From Deltaproteobacteria bacterium (GTDB taxonomy: Bacteria > Desulfobacterota > Desulfuromonadia > Desulfuromonadales > Geopsychrobacteraceae), in contig JAJRQI010000034.1 in the NCBI GenBank assembly GCA_024280335.1, forward strand, positions 186,001 through 250,000: a stretch of 64,000 nt of DNA, in the 5' to 3' direction. The notes below the pieces were generated by a model. That model had not been told where the DNA came from and searched no databases. It worked only from the letters and a program-made list of their open reading frames with translations. This document shows positions 27,355-36,533 of this stretch, one piece after another (the stretch's first letter is position 1; every line of letters begins with the position of its first letter). A program made the position numbers and the translations under genes.

Positions 27355-28386
27355 TCAATCCTCTTTCACCTGCGTTTCTAATTCTTCCAGTCGTTTCGCC
27401 ATCCGCTGCAACTCTTTGCGCATTTCCGGTAGCTTGGCGAACGAAATAGATGCTTTCAACCATTGTTTATGTGGTATCAGCGGCACCCCGGAGAGCAGCT
27501 GATTCGAGGCAACGTTTTTGGTCGCACCGCCACGCCCGCCGATCATGACATTATCGCCCACCGTCAGGTGCCCGGCAACCGCAGCCTGACCGCCGAAGGT
27601 ACAATGACGGCCGATCTTTGAACTCCCGGCAATCCCGGCCTGGGCAGCCATGACCGTATCTTCGCCGATTTCGACATTGTGGGCAATCTGCACCAGATTA
27701 TCGAGCTTGGTACCACGCCGGATCCGGGTCTCCCCCAAGGCGGCACGATCAATACAACTACCGGCACCGATTTCGACATCTTCTTCCAGCACAACAATCC
27801 CGACCTGCGGGATTTTGTAATAGGCGCTGCCGTCCGGAGCAAAACCGAAACCATCTGAACCGATAACCGCCGATGGCTGCAAGATCACCCGATCATGCAG
27901 AATGCAGTTTTCCCGGACAATGGCACCGGCATGCAGCAGACAGTCGCTGCCGATGACTACGTCATCGTAAATAACAACCCCGGGATAAAGGGTGGTTCCG
28001 GCACCGATCTGAACTTTTTCACCGACAATACAGCCTGGATGAATCGTCACCCCTTCTTCCAGCGAGGCACTCTCCGCAACATGTGCGCCGGCCATCACCC
28101 CTTTGGCCGGGGTTCGTGACCCCTGCAGAAAGGTCAGAATCTTGGCAAACGCCAGATAAGGGTTGGCACAGATCAGCAGGTTGCGTCCTGCGGCCTCTAC
28201 ACCGGGAGTGACAATGATCGCCGAGGCGCGGCACTGATCAAGTTTGCTCAGATATTTCGGGTTGGCGACAAAAGTAATGTCGCTCTCCCCGGCCTGATCT
28301 ATCGGGTAAACCCGTGCAATTTCCAGGGCGGGATCTCCCTGAACCTGACCGCCGACCAGTTCTGCCAACTGCTGCAGGGTCGCCAT
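27355..28386 (-). CDS. lpxD: UDP-3-O-acylglucosamine N-acyltransferase
   Basis: This 343-residue enzyme has an N-terminal uridine-binding domain (residues 1 to about 100) and then a left-handed beta helix of hexapeptide repeats. The NLVQIAHNVEIGEDTVMAAQ block contains the catalytic His, GSDGFGFAPDGSAYYKIPQ is the conserved substrate loop, and the C-terminus is a charged helix (MRKELQRMAKRLEELE). It transfers the N-linked hydroxyacyl chain in lipid A synthesis. It is 9 nt downstream of the skp gene. Confidence 0.97.
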   Translation of the reverse strand: MATLQQLAELVGGQVQGDPALEIARVYPIDQAGESDITFVANPKYLSKLDQCRASAIIVTPGVEAAGRNLLICANPYLAFAKILTFLQGSRTPAKGVMAGAHVAESASLEEGVTIHPGCIVGEKVQIGAGTTLYPGVVIYDDVVIGSDCLLHAGAIVRENCILHDRVILQPSAVIGSDGFGFAPDGSAYYKIPQVGIVVLEEDVEIGAGSCIDRAALGETRIRRGTKLDNLVQIAHNVEIGEDTVMAAQAGIAGSSKIGRHCTFGGQAAVAGHLTVGDNVMIGGRGGATKNVASNQLLSGVPLIPHKQWLKASISFAKLPEMRKELQRMAKRLEELETQVKED

Positions 28387-28395
28387 ATGCAGATC

Positions 28396-28905
28396 CTATT
28401 TTTTGCTTGCGTCGTAGGCTTTAATCAGCTTATCGGTCAGATCGATGGTTTCGTCAGCATAAATGACCGCACCCTCGTTCTTTTCCAGAATCAAGCTGTA
28501 ACCGCCTTCTTTGCCCAGGCTCTGCAGGACTTCGAAAAGCTCGTTGAGGATACGTTTGGTCAAATCGTTATCACGCTGCTGCAGTTCATCCTTGATGTCT
28601 TTTTGAAAGCGCTGCAACTCTTTGATGCTCTGCTGATAATCACGCTCTTTTTCTGCCTTGGCACTGTCGGAAAGGAGAACCGCTTGTTTTTCCAGTTCCT
28701 CTTTCAACTTCAGCAGATCGCCTTGTTTGGCCTTGAATTCTGCTTCATATTTCTTGACCTGACTGCCGATCTGCTGTTTGGCTTCAACTCCAGACTTCGA
28801 CAGATTCAACGCTTTCTGCAGATCAACATAGGCAATTTTGGTCTCTGCCAAGGCTGGAACAGCCAACAGCATGATAGCGAGCAAGGCAACGATTAGTTTG
28901 TTCAT
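28396..28905 (-). CDS. skp: Skp/OmpH-family periplasmic chaperone
   Basis: This 169-residue protein has a signal peptide (LIVALLAIMLLAVPALA, cleavage after ALA) and then KIAYVDLQKALNLSKSG, the conserved start of mature Skp. The body is a long charged coiled coil (residues 45 to about 120) forming the tentacles that hold unfolded outer membrane proteins. The gene follows bamA and precedes lpxD, as in many Gram-negative bacteria. Confidence 0.93.
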   Translation of the reverse strand: MNKLIVALLAIMLLAVPALAETKIAYVDLQKALNLSKSGVEAKQQIGSQVKKYEAEFKAKQGDLLKLKEELEKQAVLLSDSAKAEKERDYQQSIKELQRFQKDIKDELQQRDNDLTKRILNELFEVLQSLGKEGGYSLILEKNEGAVIYADETIDLTDKLIKAYDASKK

Positions 28906-28928
28906 TGTATCCTCCTGTGTTGCGACTT

Positions 28929-31154
28929 TTAAAAAGCCGACCCGATTGAAAATTCAAATACCGATTGTTTTTCATTATCACGCGGAGCGAGGTTATAACC
29001 CCACTCCAGGCGCAAGGGTCCGAGTGGACTATTCCAGCGGATACCTGCACCGACACTGTTACGCATATCTGTAAAGAAACCCTCACCACCAAGCCAGGCG
29101 TTGCCTGTATCGTAGAAGAGGAGTCCTTTCAGACCGAGACTTTTTATAATCGGGAAGGTGTATTCGAAGTTGAAGTAGGCCATTTTTTCACCGCCGATGA
29201 AGACAGTCCCTTCCTTGGGGCCCAATTCAAAGGTTTCGAAACCACGCATCGTCCGAATCCCCCCCAGAAAGAAACGTTCAGTGATCGAAACGGTTCTCCC
29301 GGAGGTAGGGACCACATAACCGACCTTGCCATGAATCGTGAAAACCGTTTTCCAGAACAGCGGGTAGAACTGACGATGTTCAACGATCGCTTTCAGAAAG
29401 TTCTCTGTACCGATAAGTCCAGCATATTCCAGACTAAAGTTCGACATGCCGCCACGACTCGGATCAGGATGATAATCGGTGCTGTTCCTAACAATTTCAC
29501 CGGTTACCGAAGACACAGTCCGGTTACCGAAGAACCTGCTTGAAACACCCAGATCTACACCCTGGTATTCCTGCTGCTCATAGCGGTAGGACAAAAAAGC
29601 CTTGCTGTATTTACCGATCGAATGTCCCGCCCTGAGCGAGCCGCCGGTTCGAAACTGGTCATAAGAGTCATATCGGCGCTCTGTTTTATAGGCGTCCATC
29701 CCGACAGTCCAGTCACTGTCGAGAAAATAGGGGTCGGTCAACCCCAAAGAAAAGGTTTGGCTTCTACTGCTGTAAGCAGCAGAAAAGTTCAGCTTATAGC
29801 CACGGCCCAGAAAATTGTTCTGCGTGACAGAGCCCTGCAGAATCAACTTGTCGACCGAGGAATAACCGGCGCCGACAGAGAAGGTTCCGGTCGCCTGTTC
29901 CGTCACATCTACGTTCAGCACCGTCTGGTCAACAGCGCTGCCTGGGGCGGTAGTTAGATTGACCTCTTCAAAGTAACCGAGGTTGCGGAGGCGACGGTTC
30001 GCCTCCTTGATCTTGCTGGCACTGTACTGCTCACCTTCTACAAGCGGAATCTCGCGGCGGATGACCTTATCGCGCGTCTTGGTGTTGCCGCTGATTTTGA
30101 TCTTCTCGACAAAAACCTTAACGCCCTGTTCGATATCGAGGTTTAAACTGATGGTCTGTGCTTCGCTGTTTTTACTGGTCAGCGGTGAAATATTGACGTT
30201 GGCATAGCCGTGGTCGGAATAAAGATCGGTCAAGCGCAGGATACTATCGTGCAGTTTCGAACGGTTAAACACGTCTCCCGGCTTTAAACTGACCAGCGGC
30301 AGCAACTCCTCTTTAGAGCGCAGCAGATCGCCCTGAATGTCGAGTTTGCCCAACCGGTACTGAATACCCTCGTCAACTTCGATCAGCACATCCAGATATT
30401 TATCCTCTTTGATCAGTTCAAGTTGCGGCTGCCTTATCTTGACATCCATGTAGCCCTTGTCCTGATAGATCGCCTTGATCCGTTCAAGGTCAATCCGCAT
30501 CGTCTCATCCTGGTAAGCCCCGCGTCCGGTAATCCAGGACAGCCACCAACGCTCCTTGGTTTCGATGCCGTCCTGCAACTCATCCTCTGCTACCGACCGG
30601 TTCCCCTGAAAACGGATGCTGTCGACCAGAACTTTCTGTCCTTCCTCGATCTTAAAGGTCAGAACCGCTTCGTTCTTCTCATCAACATTCAGCTGCGGAT
30701 CGATTTTTGTGGCGCGATACCCCTCTTCGTCATAGGCTTTTTCGATCTCCCGCACACTCGCCTTGACCTTGGCGTGATTGTAGAGTTCGGGAATCTTCAC
30801 ACTGACATAGGTATGCAGCTTCTCATCAGTGATCTCCTCGTTGCCGTCGAAAAGAATATCACGCACCAGCGGCAGTTCATGGACGACAAAAGTGATCAGT
30901 TTAGCGCCCTGAATTTCGGTCAATTCCGCTGAGATATCATCAAAACGGCCGAGACGAAAGATACTTTGCATCGCCTGGTCGATATCCTCAAGGGTCACCT
31001 GATCCCCTGGTTTGATAGACACGGCGGCCAGAATGGATGAGGTTTCGATCCGGTCGTTCCCCTCGATCAGGACATCGGACACCTTGAACCCCTCAGCAGC
31101 GGCAAACGTAGCCACCAGAAGCAGACAAAGTGTCAACAGGATTTTTTTCAACAT
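28929..31154 (-). CDS. bamA: Outer membrane protein assembly factor BamA
   Basis: This 741-residue Omp85 protein has a signal peptide (ILLTLCLLLVATFAAA), five POTRA domains over roughly residues 23-420, then a 16-strand beta barrel. The barrel begins around SVGAGYSSVDKLILQGSV, contains FFLGGIRTMRGFETFELGP, which is the conserved L6 VRGF-type loop (here MRGF), and ends in a terminal Phe (FEFSIGSAF), the outer-membrane insertion signal. It is the core of the machine that folds beta-barrel proteins. The lolD gene lies 85 nt upstream and skp 23 nt downstream. Confidence 0.96.
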   Translation of the reverse strand: MLKKILLTLCLLLVATFAAAEGFKVSDVLIEGNDRIETSSILAAVSIKPGDQVTLEDIDQAMQSIFRLGRFDDISAELTEIQGAKLITFVVHELPLVRDILFDGNEEITDEKLHTYVSVKIPELYNHAKVKASVREIEKAYDEEGYRATKIDPQLNVDEKNEAVLTFKIEEGQKVLVDSIRFQGNRSVAEDELQDGIETKERWWLSWITGRGAYQDETMRIDLERIKAIYQDKGYMDVKIRQPQLELIKEDKYLDVLIEVDEGIQYRLGKLDIQGDLLRSKEELLPLVSLKPGDVFNRSKLHDSILRLTDLYSDHGYANVNISPLTSKNSEAQTISLNLDIEQGVKVFVEKIKISGNTKTRDKVIRREIPLVEGEQYSASKIKEANRRLRNLGYFEEVNLTTAPGSAVDQTVLNVDVTEQATGTFSVGAGYSSVDKLILQGSVTQNNFLGRGYKLNFSAAYSSRSQTFSLGLTDPYFLDSDWTVGMDAYKTERRYDSYDQFRTGGSLRAGHSIGKYSKAFLSYRYEQQEYQGVDLGVSSRFFGNRTVSSVTGEIVRNSTDYHPDPSRGGMSNFSLEYAGLIGTENFLKAIVEHRQFYPLFWKTVFTIHGKVGYVVPTSGRTVSITERFFLGGIRTMRGFETFELGPKEGTVFIGGEKMAYFNFEYTFPIIKSLGLKGLLFYDTGNAWLGGEGFFTDMRNSVGAGIRWNSPLGPLRLEWGYNLAPRDNEKQSVFEFSIGSAF

Positions 31155-31219
31155 CGATATTCCTCAAAATTGTGGCAAAAAACAAAAACGGAATTATAGA
31201 AAATCGCCGCTGTCAGTTC

Positions 31220-31240
31220 AACCTGAATCGAATTCAGGTT
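31220..31240 (-). other. Hairpin at the lolD stop codon
   Basis: A perfect 9-bp stem (AACCTGAAT / ATTCAGGTT) with a 3-nt loop lies immediately after the lolD reading frame and before bamA. No T-run follows, so it is unlikely to be a strong terminator. It may be an intercistronic stability hairpin. Confidence 0.4.
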
Positions 31241-31932
31241 CAATTCAAAATATCATCGACCAGACGGCCATCTTCAATCCGTAACACTCGATCGAGGCTT
31301 TCAGCCAGCCGGTTGTTGTGGGTGACGATGATCATTGTCAAGCCGCGAGTCCGGTGCATCTCGTTTATCAATGCGAGAATTTCATCCGAAGTGCGACTAT
31401 CCAGATTTCCGGTCGGTTCATCCGCCAGCAACAGTCGGGGTTCACGGACCAGGGCGCGGGCAATCGCGACCCGCTGCTGTTCGCCACCGGAAAGCGCCCC
31501 CGGCTTGTGGGTCAAACGCGGCCCGAGACCGACTTCCTGCAAGAGAGCGGAAGCTTTCTGTTTTGCCTGCTGCCGGGCGACACCGCCGATCAGCAACGGC
31601 ATCATCACATTCTCCAACGCGGTGAATTCCGGCAACAGTTGATGAAACTGAAAGATAAAACCGATGGTCCGGTTACGAAAAGCATCCAGGGTAGCACCAC
31701 GCAAGTCAAAAATACTTTGTCCTTCGAACAGGATTTCACCCGCTGTCGGCTGATCCAGGCCACCAATGGTATGCATCAGGGTCGTTTTGCCCGCTCCTGA
31801 GGTTCCGACCACGGCGACCCTCTCGCCGGCACAGATCTGCAAATTGATCCCGCGCAGCACCTCGATCTCGCCGCTGTCGGTGTTGAACCTTTTGTCCAGA
31901 TCGCGGATCTCGATCATCGCCTGTTCAGTCAT
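31240..31932 (-). CDS. lolD: Lipoprotein-releasing ABC transporter ATPase
   Basis: This 230-residue ATPase has VAVVGTSGAGKTTLMHTIGG (Walker A), GALSGGEQQRVAIARALVRE (signature) and LLLADEPTGNLDSRTSDEI (Walker B), the last with the GNLD extension of the MacB/LolD subfamily. With the adjacent FtsX-type permease it extracts lipoproteins from the inner membrane for transport to the outer membrane. It overlaps the permease gene by 8 nt. The downstream bamA gene fits a common role in outer membrane assembly. Confidence 0.93.
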   Translation of the reverse strand: MTEQAMIEIRDLDKRFNTDSGEIEVLRGINLQICAGERVAVVGTSGAGKTTLMHTIGGLDQPTAGEILFEGQSIFDLRGATLDAFRNRTIGFIFQFHQLLPEFTALENVMMPLLIGGVARQQAKQKASALLQEVGLGPRLTHKPGALSGGEQQRVAIARALVREPRLLLADEPTGNLDSRTSDEILALINEMHRTRGLTMIIVTHNNRLAESLDRVLRIEDGRLVDDILN

Positions 31933-33175
31933 AGCGCAGAGCCTCTGCCGGATCCATCCGCGATGCCCGCCAGGCCGGATAAATGGTTGCCAGCAGCGAA
32001 ATCACCATCGCCATGATCATCACCGCAACCACATCCGCCACGACAATCTCCGAGGGAAAGTGTTCCATGCCGTACACCGCCTGATCAAAGATCCGCAGAC
32101 CGAAGGTCTGTTCCAGCCACTTGATGATGCCATCGGCATAATGTGCCAGCAACACGCCGCTAGCGGTGCCGAACAGGGTCCCCAGCGTACCGATGATAAA
32201 ACCCTCAAGGACAAAGATCTTCATAATACTGCGTGCGTTGGCGCCCATTGCCCGCAAAATGGCAATATCGCGGCTTTTATCCATGACCACCATAATCAGG
32301 GTCGTGGCGATATTAAACGCGGCGACCAGAACAATGATGCCGAGAACAATAAACAGGCCGAGCTTTTCCAGTTTGAGTGCCGACAGAAAAGAGCCGTAAA
32401 TACTCTGCCAGGGACGAATCACGTAAGGAAATTTAAATTCGTTGCTGAGAGCAGCGGCGACCTGCGGTGCCAGATCGAAGCGTTCAACCTCCAGCTCTAT
32501 GCCACTGACCACCCCTTCAAAATCGAAAAACTTCTGCGCAACCGGCAAAGGGATATAGGCATAGAAACTGTCGACCAGGCTGCTCTGTTTCTCAAAGATT
32601 CCGATCACCCTGAAAGGCTTCATTTTCGGAATCATGCCGAAGGGAGTAATGGTGAACATCGGTGGAATAACATTGATCGAATCGCCGACCGCAACCCCGA
32701 TACTGGTGGCGGTGTCGATGCCGATGATGATCCCGGGCCGTTCTGCATCGGCGTCGAAAAACAGTTCATCAACCGGTCGTTCATCAATGCTCAACAACGC
32801 CTGGCCGAAGATTTTGTGTCCTGGCCCAATCCCCTTGATATTGACCGCAGAAACATTTCCCTGCGACAGCAACATGCCTTCTTTCGAGACAAACGGAGTC
32901 GCCGAGATTACTTCGGGGAGGCTCTTTGCTGCAGCAACCAGTTCTTGCGGGTTATCGATCCCTTCACCGAACTTCTGCATCAGTACATGCGGGACGTTGC
33001 CGAGGATCTGCTGGCGAACCCCATCGGTGAAACCGGTCATCACCGCCAGCACCAGGATCAATGCGGCAACACCCAGGGTCACTCCGGCAATCGAGATAAA
33101 GGAAATAACCGAAATAAAGGTCTGCTTCCGCTTGGCCCGCAGGTAGCGGAGGCTGATAAACAATTCATAAGACAT
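31925..33175 (-). CDS. lolC: Lipoprotein-releasing ABC transporter permease (LolC/LolE family)
   Basis: This 416-residue protein has four membrane spans in the FtsX/LolC topology: one near residues 20-45, a large periplasmic domain (about 50-270), then three spans. MSYELFISLRYLRAKRKQTFISV at the N-terminus and the C-terminal YPAWRASRMDPAEALRYD are diagnostic. Only one such permease gene is present, so a homodimer (the LolF-like arrangement) may form; LolC and LolE cannot be distinguished. No good ribosome-binding site precedes the ATG, and the lysS terminator ends 41 nt upstream. Confidence 0.9.
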   Translation of the reverse strand: MSYELFISLRYLRAKRKQTFISVISFISIAGVTLGVAALILVLAVMTGFTDGVRQQILGNVPHVLMQKFGEGIDNPQELVAAAKSLPEVISATPFVSKEGMLLSQGNVSAVNIKGIGPGHKIFGQALLSIDERPVDELFFDADAERPGIIIGIDTATSIGVAVGDSINVIPPMFTITPFGMIPKMKPFRVIGIFEKQSSLVDSFYAYIPLPVAQKFFDFEGVVSGIELEVERFDLAPQVAAALSNEFKFPYVIRPWQSIYGSFLSALKLEKLGLFIVLGIIVLVAAFNIATTLIMVVMDKSRDIAILRAMGANARSIMKIFVLEGFIIGTLGTLFGTASGVLLAHYADGIIKWLEQTFGLRIFDQAVYGMEHFPSEIVVADVVAVMIMAMVISLLATIYPAWRASRMDPAEALRYD

Positions 33176-33216
33176 CGTGGTTCGTTTCAGACCGGGCTAT
33201 TAAACTTGATGGTCTC

Positions 33217-33247
33217 AAAAAAAGGATTTGATGGCTAAGCCATCAAA
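33217..33247 (-). terminator. Intrinsic terminator of lysS
   Basis: On the minus strand TTTGATGGC and GCCATCAAA (9-bp stem, loop TTA) overlap the lysS stop codon and are followed by TCCTTTTTTT. It is a strong predicted terminator. The core GATGGC-TAA-GCCATC on the plus strand resembles the ends of the palindromic element at 55730-55856. Confidence 0.85.
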
Positions 33248-34724
33248 CTTCAGGGCGTAATTGCGGGAAGAGGATGACGTCGCGGATCGAAGCCGAATTG
33301 GTCAACAGCATCACCAGCCGGTCGATGCCGATCCCTTCGCCGGCAGTCGGCGGTAGACCGTACTCGAGCGCGCGGATGTAGTCCTCATCCATCGCATGCG
33401 CTTCCTCGTCACCGGCGGCTTTCTCTTCCAGTTGCTTGACGAAACGTTGCTTCTGATCGATCGGGTCGTTCAACTCGGAAAATGCATTGGCTAATTCCCG
33501 GCCGACCATAAACAGTTCGAAACGATCGACCACATCGGGGTTCTCGTCATTTTTCCGCGACAGCGGGGAGATCTCGGTCGGATATTCGGTGATGAAGGTC
33601 GGTTGCCAGAGGTTCGGCTCGACCACTTCATCAAAAATTTCCGCCAGCAATTTGCCGTGACCGATTCCGGCATCCAGTTCCAAGCCGAGGGATTTGGCGT
33701 AATTGAACAACTGCTCAGGGTCCGCAAGAACCGCCATCTCAACCTTGCCATACTTGACGATCGACTCCTTCAGGGTCAAACGATCCCAGGGCGGGGTCAG
33801 ATCGACCTCCTTCTCGCCGTAGGGGATGACCAACCCGCCACAAACCTTGTCAGCGACATGGCAGATCATCTCTTCGGTGAAGTTCATCAGATCCTGATAG
33901 GTCGCGTAGGCCCGGTAGAACTCCATCATGGTGAATTCCGGGTTGTGCTGGATCGAAATCCCTTCGTTGCGGAAGTTACGGTTAATCTCAAACACTCGAT
34001 CAAAACCACCAACCACCAAACGTTTCAGATAGAGTTCCGGGGCGATGCGCAGAAACAGATCCATCTTCAGGGTGTTGTGATGGGTCACAAACGGCTTGGC
34101 CGTTGCGCCGCCGGCGATCGGATGCATCATCGGGGTTTCTACTTCGAGGTAGTCGTTATCGAGCATGAACTCGCGCAGCAGGCTGACAATCCGGCTGCGT
34201 TTGCGAAACAGCTCGCGCACATCGGGATTCACCACCAGATCAAGATAACGCTGCCGGTAGCGCGTTTCCACGTCGGTCAAGCCGTGCCATTTCTCCGGCA
34301 ACGGCAGCAACGACTTGGTCAGGATCCGAATCTTTTTGGCGCGTAATGACAATTCATCGGTCTTGGTCCGAAACGGCACACCGCAGATGCCGACGATATC
34401 GCCGATATCGAACTTTTTAAACTGCTCGAACGCTTCATCTCCGACCTGATTTTTAGCGACATAGACCTGAAGCTGCCCGGCACCGTCCTGGACTTGCAAA
34501 AAGGCTGCTTTACCGAAATCGCGCCGGGCCATAATCCGCCCACCGATGCTATAACTCAGCTCACAATCTTCCAGTTTTTCCTTATCATCGGCAGCATGTT
34601 GTTCCACCACCTGAGCAGAACTGCTTGTCACCTTGAAATCGTTGGCAAAAGGATTAACCCCAGCCTGCTGGTAGGCCTCGATCTTGGCCCGGCGCTGCTG
34701 CAATAATTCGTTCAGTTCTTCCAT
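33243..34724 (-). CDS. lysS: Lysyl-tRNA synthetase, class II
   Basis: This 493-residue class IIb synthetase charges tRNA-Lys. The N-terminal OB-fold anticodon-binding domain (residues 55-150) contains [20 protein letters not shown]. Motif 2 reads [20 protein letters not shown] and motif 3 [16 protein letters not shown] near the C-terminus. The ATG has AAGGA 9 nt upstream. It appears to be a single-gene transcription unit with its own promoter and terminator. Confidence 0.97.
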   Translation of the reverse strand: MEELNELLQQRRAKIEAYQQAGVNPFANDFKVTSSSAQVVEQHAADDKEKLEDCELSYSIGGRIMARRDFGKAAFLQVQDGAGQLQVYVAKNQVGDEAFEQFKKFDIGDIVGICGVPFRTKTDELSLRAKKIRILTKSLLPLPEKWHGLTDVETRYRQRYLDLVVNPDVRELFRKRSRIVSLLREFMLDNDYLEVETPMMHPIAGGATAKPFVTHHNTLKMDLFLRIAPELYLKRLVVGGFDRVFEINRNFRNEGISIQHNPEFTMMEFYRAYATYQDLMNFTEEMICHVADKVCGGLVIPYGEKEVDLTPPWDRLTLKESIVKYGKVEMAVLADPEQLFNYAKSLGLELDAGIGHGKLLAEIFDEVVEPNLWQPTFITEYPTEISPLSRKNDENPDVVDRFELFMVGRELANAFSELNDPIDQKQRFVKQLEEKAAGDEEAHAMDEDYIRALEYGLPPTAGEGIGIDRLVMLLTNSASIRDVILFPQLRPEV

Positions 34725-34760
34725 GTTCTACAATCCTTGGACAGTCATTTTTTGCTGCGC

Positions 34761-34790
34761 ACAATACCCTTTGCAACCTTAATCCGTCAA
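34761..34790 (-). promoter_or_regulatory. Possible sigma-70 promoter of lysS
   Basis: On the minus strand TTGACG (34790-34785) and TATTGT (34766-34761) are separated by 18 nt, with the lysS ATG about 37 nt downstream of the -10. The surrounding 172-nt gap between lysS and the thioesterase gene holds no other recognisable feature. The match is moderate. Confidence 0.4.
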
Positions 34791-34896
34791 GGAGAAAGCC
34801 GGTATCCCGGCGCCTTTGCAGCAAAGCGGAGCGGTTTCTTCCGGCGGGGAGATCGACAAGCCGTCAAGGTAAGACAGTAAAAGCCGGTGAAAGTTA

Positions 34897-35307
34897 TCAG
34901 AGCGGGTCAAATCGGAGCAATGCCTGACGAAATTCTTTCGGCATTCGGCAAGGTTTATGGGCCTGATAATCGAAGCAGATCAACGGGGTTTCCCCCTCTG
35001 CGGTCAAAAGTCCGCTCCGTTCAATCCGGTAGATAAGCACAAAGCTGGAACGTTTCAACTCTTTACAGCACACACCTATCTGTATCTCATCGCCAAGAAA
35101 CATCTCGGCGCGGAAATAGACATGAGCTTCCGGCATGATTAAACCACAACCGCCGAGGTCGACTTCCGAATAGGGCCCAAACTCCGCCAAGTAGCCGATG
35201 CGGGCATCCTGAAAGATATTCAGCACGGCAGAGTTGGCGACATGGCCGCCATAGTTGATGTCGGCAACTCCGACCCGATACGGAAATTTGAAACGAAAGC
35301 TTTCCAT
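34897..35307 (-). CDS. 4HBT hot-dog thioesterase
   Basis: This 136-residue hot-dog-fold protein of the 4-hydroxybenzoyl-CoA thioesterase family contains VGVADINYGGHVANSAVLNI, where the Asp-x-Asn-YGGHV block is the active-site loop and helix start. It probably hydrolyses an acyl-CoA; substrate range is not predictable. It is the last gene of the long operon that ends with mutM, 3 nt after the mutM stop. Confidence 0.85.
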   Translation of the reverse strand: MESFRFKFPYRVGVADINYGGHVANSAVLNIFQDARIGYLAEFGPYSEVDLGGCGLIMPEAHVYFRAEMFLGDEIQIGVCCKELKRSSFVLIYRIERSGLLTAEGETPLICFDYQAHKPCRMPKEFRQALLRFDPL

Positions 35308-35310
35308 CAG

Positions 35311-36126
35311 TCACCTTTGGCATTTAGTGCAGTAAAATGTTGAGCGTTGCCCCAAACGGATCACCCTGATCGGCTGTCCGCAAACCCGGCAGGGTTCACA
35401 CTCACGTCCATAAACCCGTAATTCCTGTTTAAAGTAGCCCGGTTTGCCATCCGCCTGTTTAAAATCGCTGATCGTTGTCCCGCCGGCGGCAATCGCCTGC
35501 CGCAGTACCTGCTTGATCTCCTTCGCCAAACGCTGATAGCGCTGCCGCCCGATCTTACCGGCCGGCACCCGTGGATCGATCCCGGCGCCGAACAGCGCCT
35601 CGCTGGCATATATGTTCCCCACCCCGACCACCAGCCTCTGATCCATGACAAAGGGCTTTACGGCGATTTTTCTTTTTCGGGAAGATTGATAGAGATAGTC
35701 ACCGGTCAACTGCTCGGCCAGAGGTTCAGGGCCGAGCTTAGCCAGCAACGGATGCAGCAAAGGATCGTCTTCGGTCCAGAGCAGGGCACCAAATTTACGT
35801 GGATCAGTAAAGCGCAGGCAGCTGCCATCAGAGAAAATCAGATCGACATGATCGTGTTTGTTCTCTGTCGTTTCCGCCGGGACAATCCGCAGACTGCCGG
35901 ACATCCCCAGATGCAGAATCAGCGTACCTTTATCCGTGCGCAGCAGCAGATACTTGGCGCGCCGTTCGACACACCGGATCGCCAGTCCCGGCAGCAGCAG
36001 GCAGAGGTTCCGATCGAGTGGCCAACGGAGTTTTTCGGTCCGCAGAACCAGCTCTGCAATAGTTTTGCCGATGATCAAGGGGGCGATACCGCGACGGGTC
36101 GTTTCAACTTCGGGAAGTTCCGGCAT
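35311..36126 (-). CDS. mutM: Formamidopyrimidine-DNA glycosylase
   Basis: This 271-residue DNA repair enzyme removes 8-oxoguanine. MPELPEVETTRRGIAP gives the N-terminal catalytic Pro and Glu, RRAKYLLLRTDKGTLILHLG carries the conserved Lys of the beta-turn, and the C-terminal zinc finger has two Cys pairs (CEPCRVCGQPI, then FYCTKCQR). Its ATG overlaps the previous stop by 1 nt (TGATG). Placement at the end of an oligopeptide transporter operon is probably incidental. Confidence 0.96.
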   Translation of the reverse strand: MPELPEVETTRRGIAPLIIGKTIAELVLRTEKLRWPLDRNLCLLLPGLAIRCVERRAKYLLLRTDKGTLILHLGMSGSLRIVPAETTENKHDHVDLIFSDGSCLRFTDPRKFGALLWTEDDPLLHPLLAKLGPEPLAEQLTGDYLYQSSRKRKIAVKPFVMDQRLVVGVGNIYASEALFGAGIDPRVPAGKIGRQRYQRLAKEIKQVLRQAIAAGGTTISDFKQADGKPGYFKQELRVYGRECEPCRVCGQPIRVIRLGQRSTFYCTKCQR

Positions 36127-36533
36127 CAGTAGATGATCTTTTGAGGTGCCTGATCAAAATGACAGAAATCGATCTGTTCAGGATCGCCGGGATAATCCTC
36201 CTGACCCAGCTTTTGTGCGGAATGGTAGCGCCAGCCCGCCGTTGTCTTGATCAGCAAAGCCAATTCGTAGAAATACTGACCGACACCATCGACGGCTAGC
36301 TCCATCAGCAAAAGATGTTCTTCCCGAGCGGCCGCCAAGCTGCGCCGGCGCAAAGCCCGCCAACTGCGGACCTGCACCGCGTTGAGCTGCTGCTCGGCAA
36401 AAGCGACGTAAGCCGCACAATCGGAAAAATTCTGCAGAAAGGGCGCATCGGCATGATAACTGGCATAAACGGCCGCGTAGTCCACATGACTGAGTGCCGC
36501 AAAGCGGCTTTCCAACAGTTGCCGGGGTGTCAT
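36126..36533 (-). CDS. Small NTF2-like protein (possible YchJ-type domain)
   Basis: This 135-residue protein begins MTPRQLLESRFAALSHVDYA and continues with VYASYHADAPFLQNF. The length, the Ser-Arg-Phe-Ala start, and a C-terminal YFYELALLIKTTAGWRYHSA strand pair resemble the cone-shaped NTF2-like domain of YchJ (UPF0225) proteins, without their SEC-C zinc motif. It overlaps oppC by 4 nt (ATGA) and mutM by 1 nt. No catalytic residues are evident and I cannot assign a function. Confidence 0.6.
   Translation of the reverse strand: MTPRQLLESRFAALSHVDYAAVYASYHADAPFLQNFSDCAAYVAFAEQQLNAVQVRSWRALRRRSLAAAREEHLLLMELAVDGVGQYFYELALLIKTTAGWRYHSAQKLGQEDYPGDPEQIDFCHFDQAPQKIIY

Noticed and set aside
31766-33238. 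Plus-strand 490-codon open frame opposite lolC/E
   Set aside because: It lies antisense to a clear LolC/LolE gene, has low-complexity, His/Gln/Asp-rich composition typical of antisense frames, and no domain.
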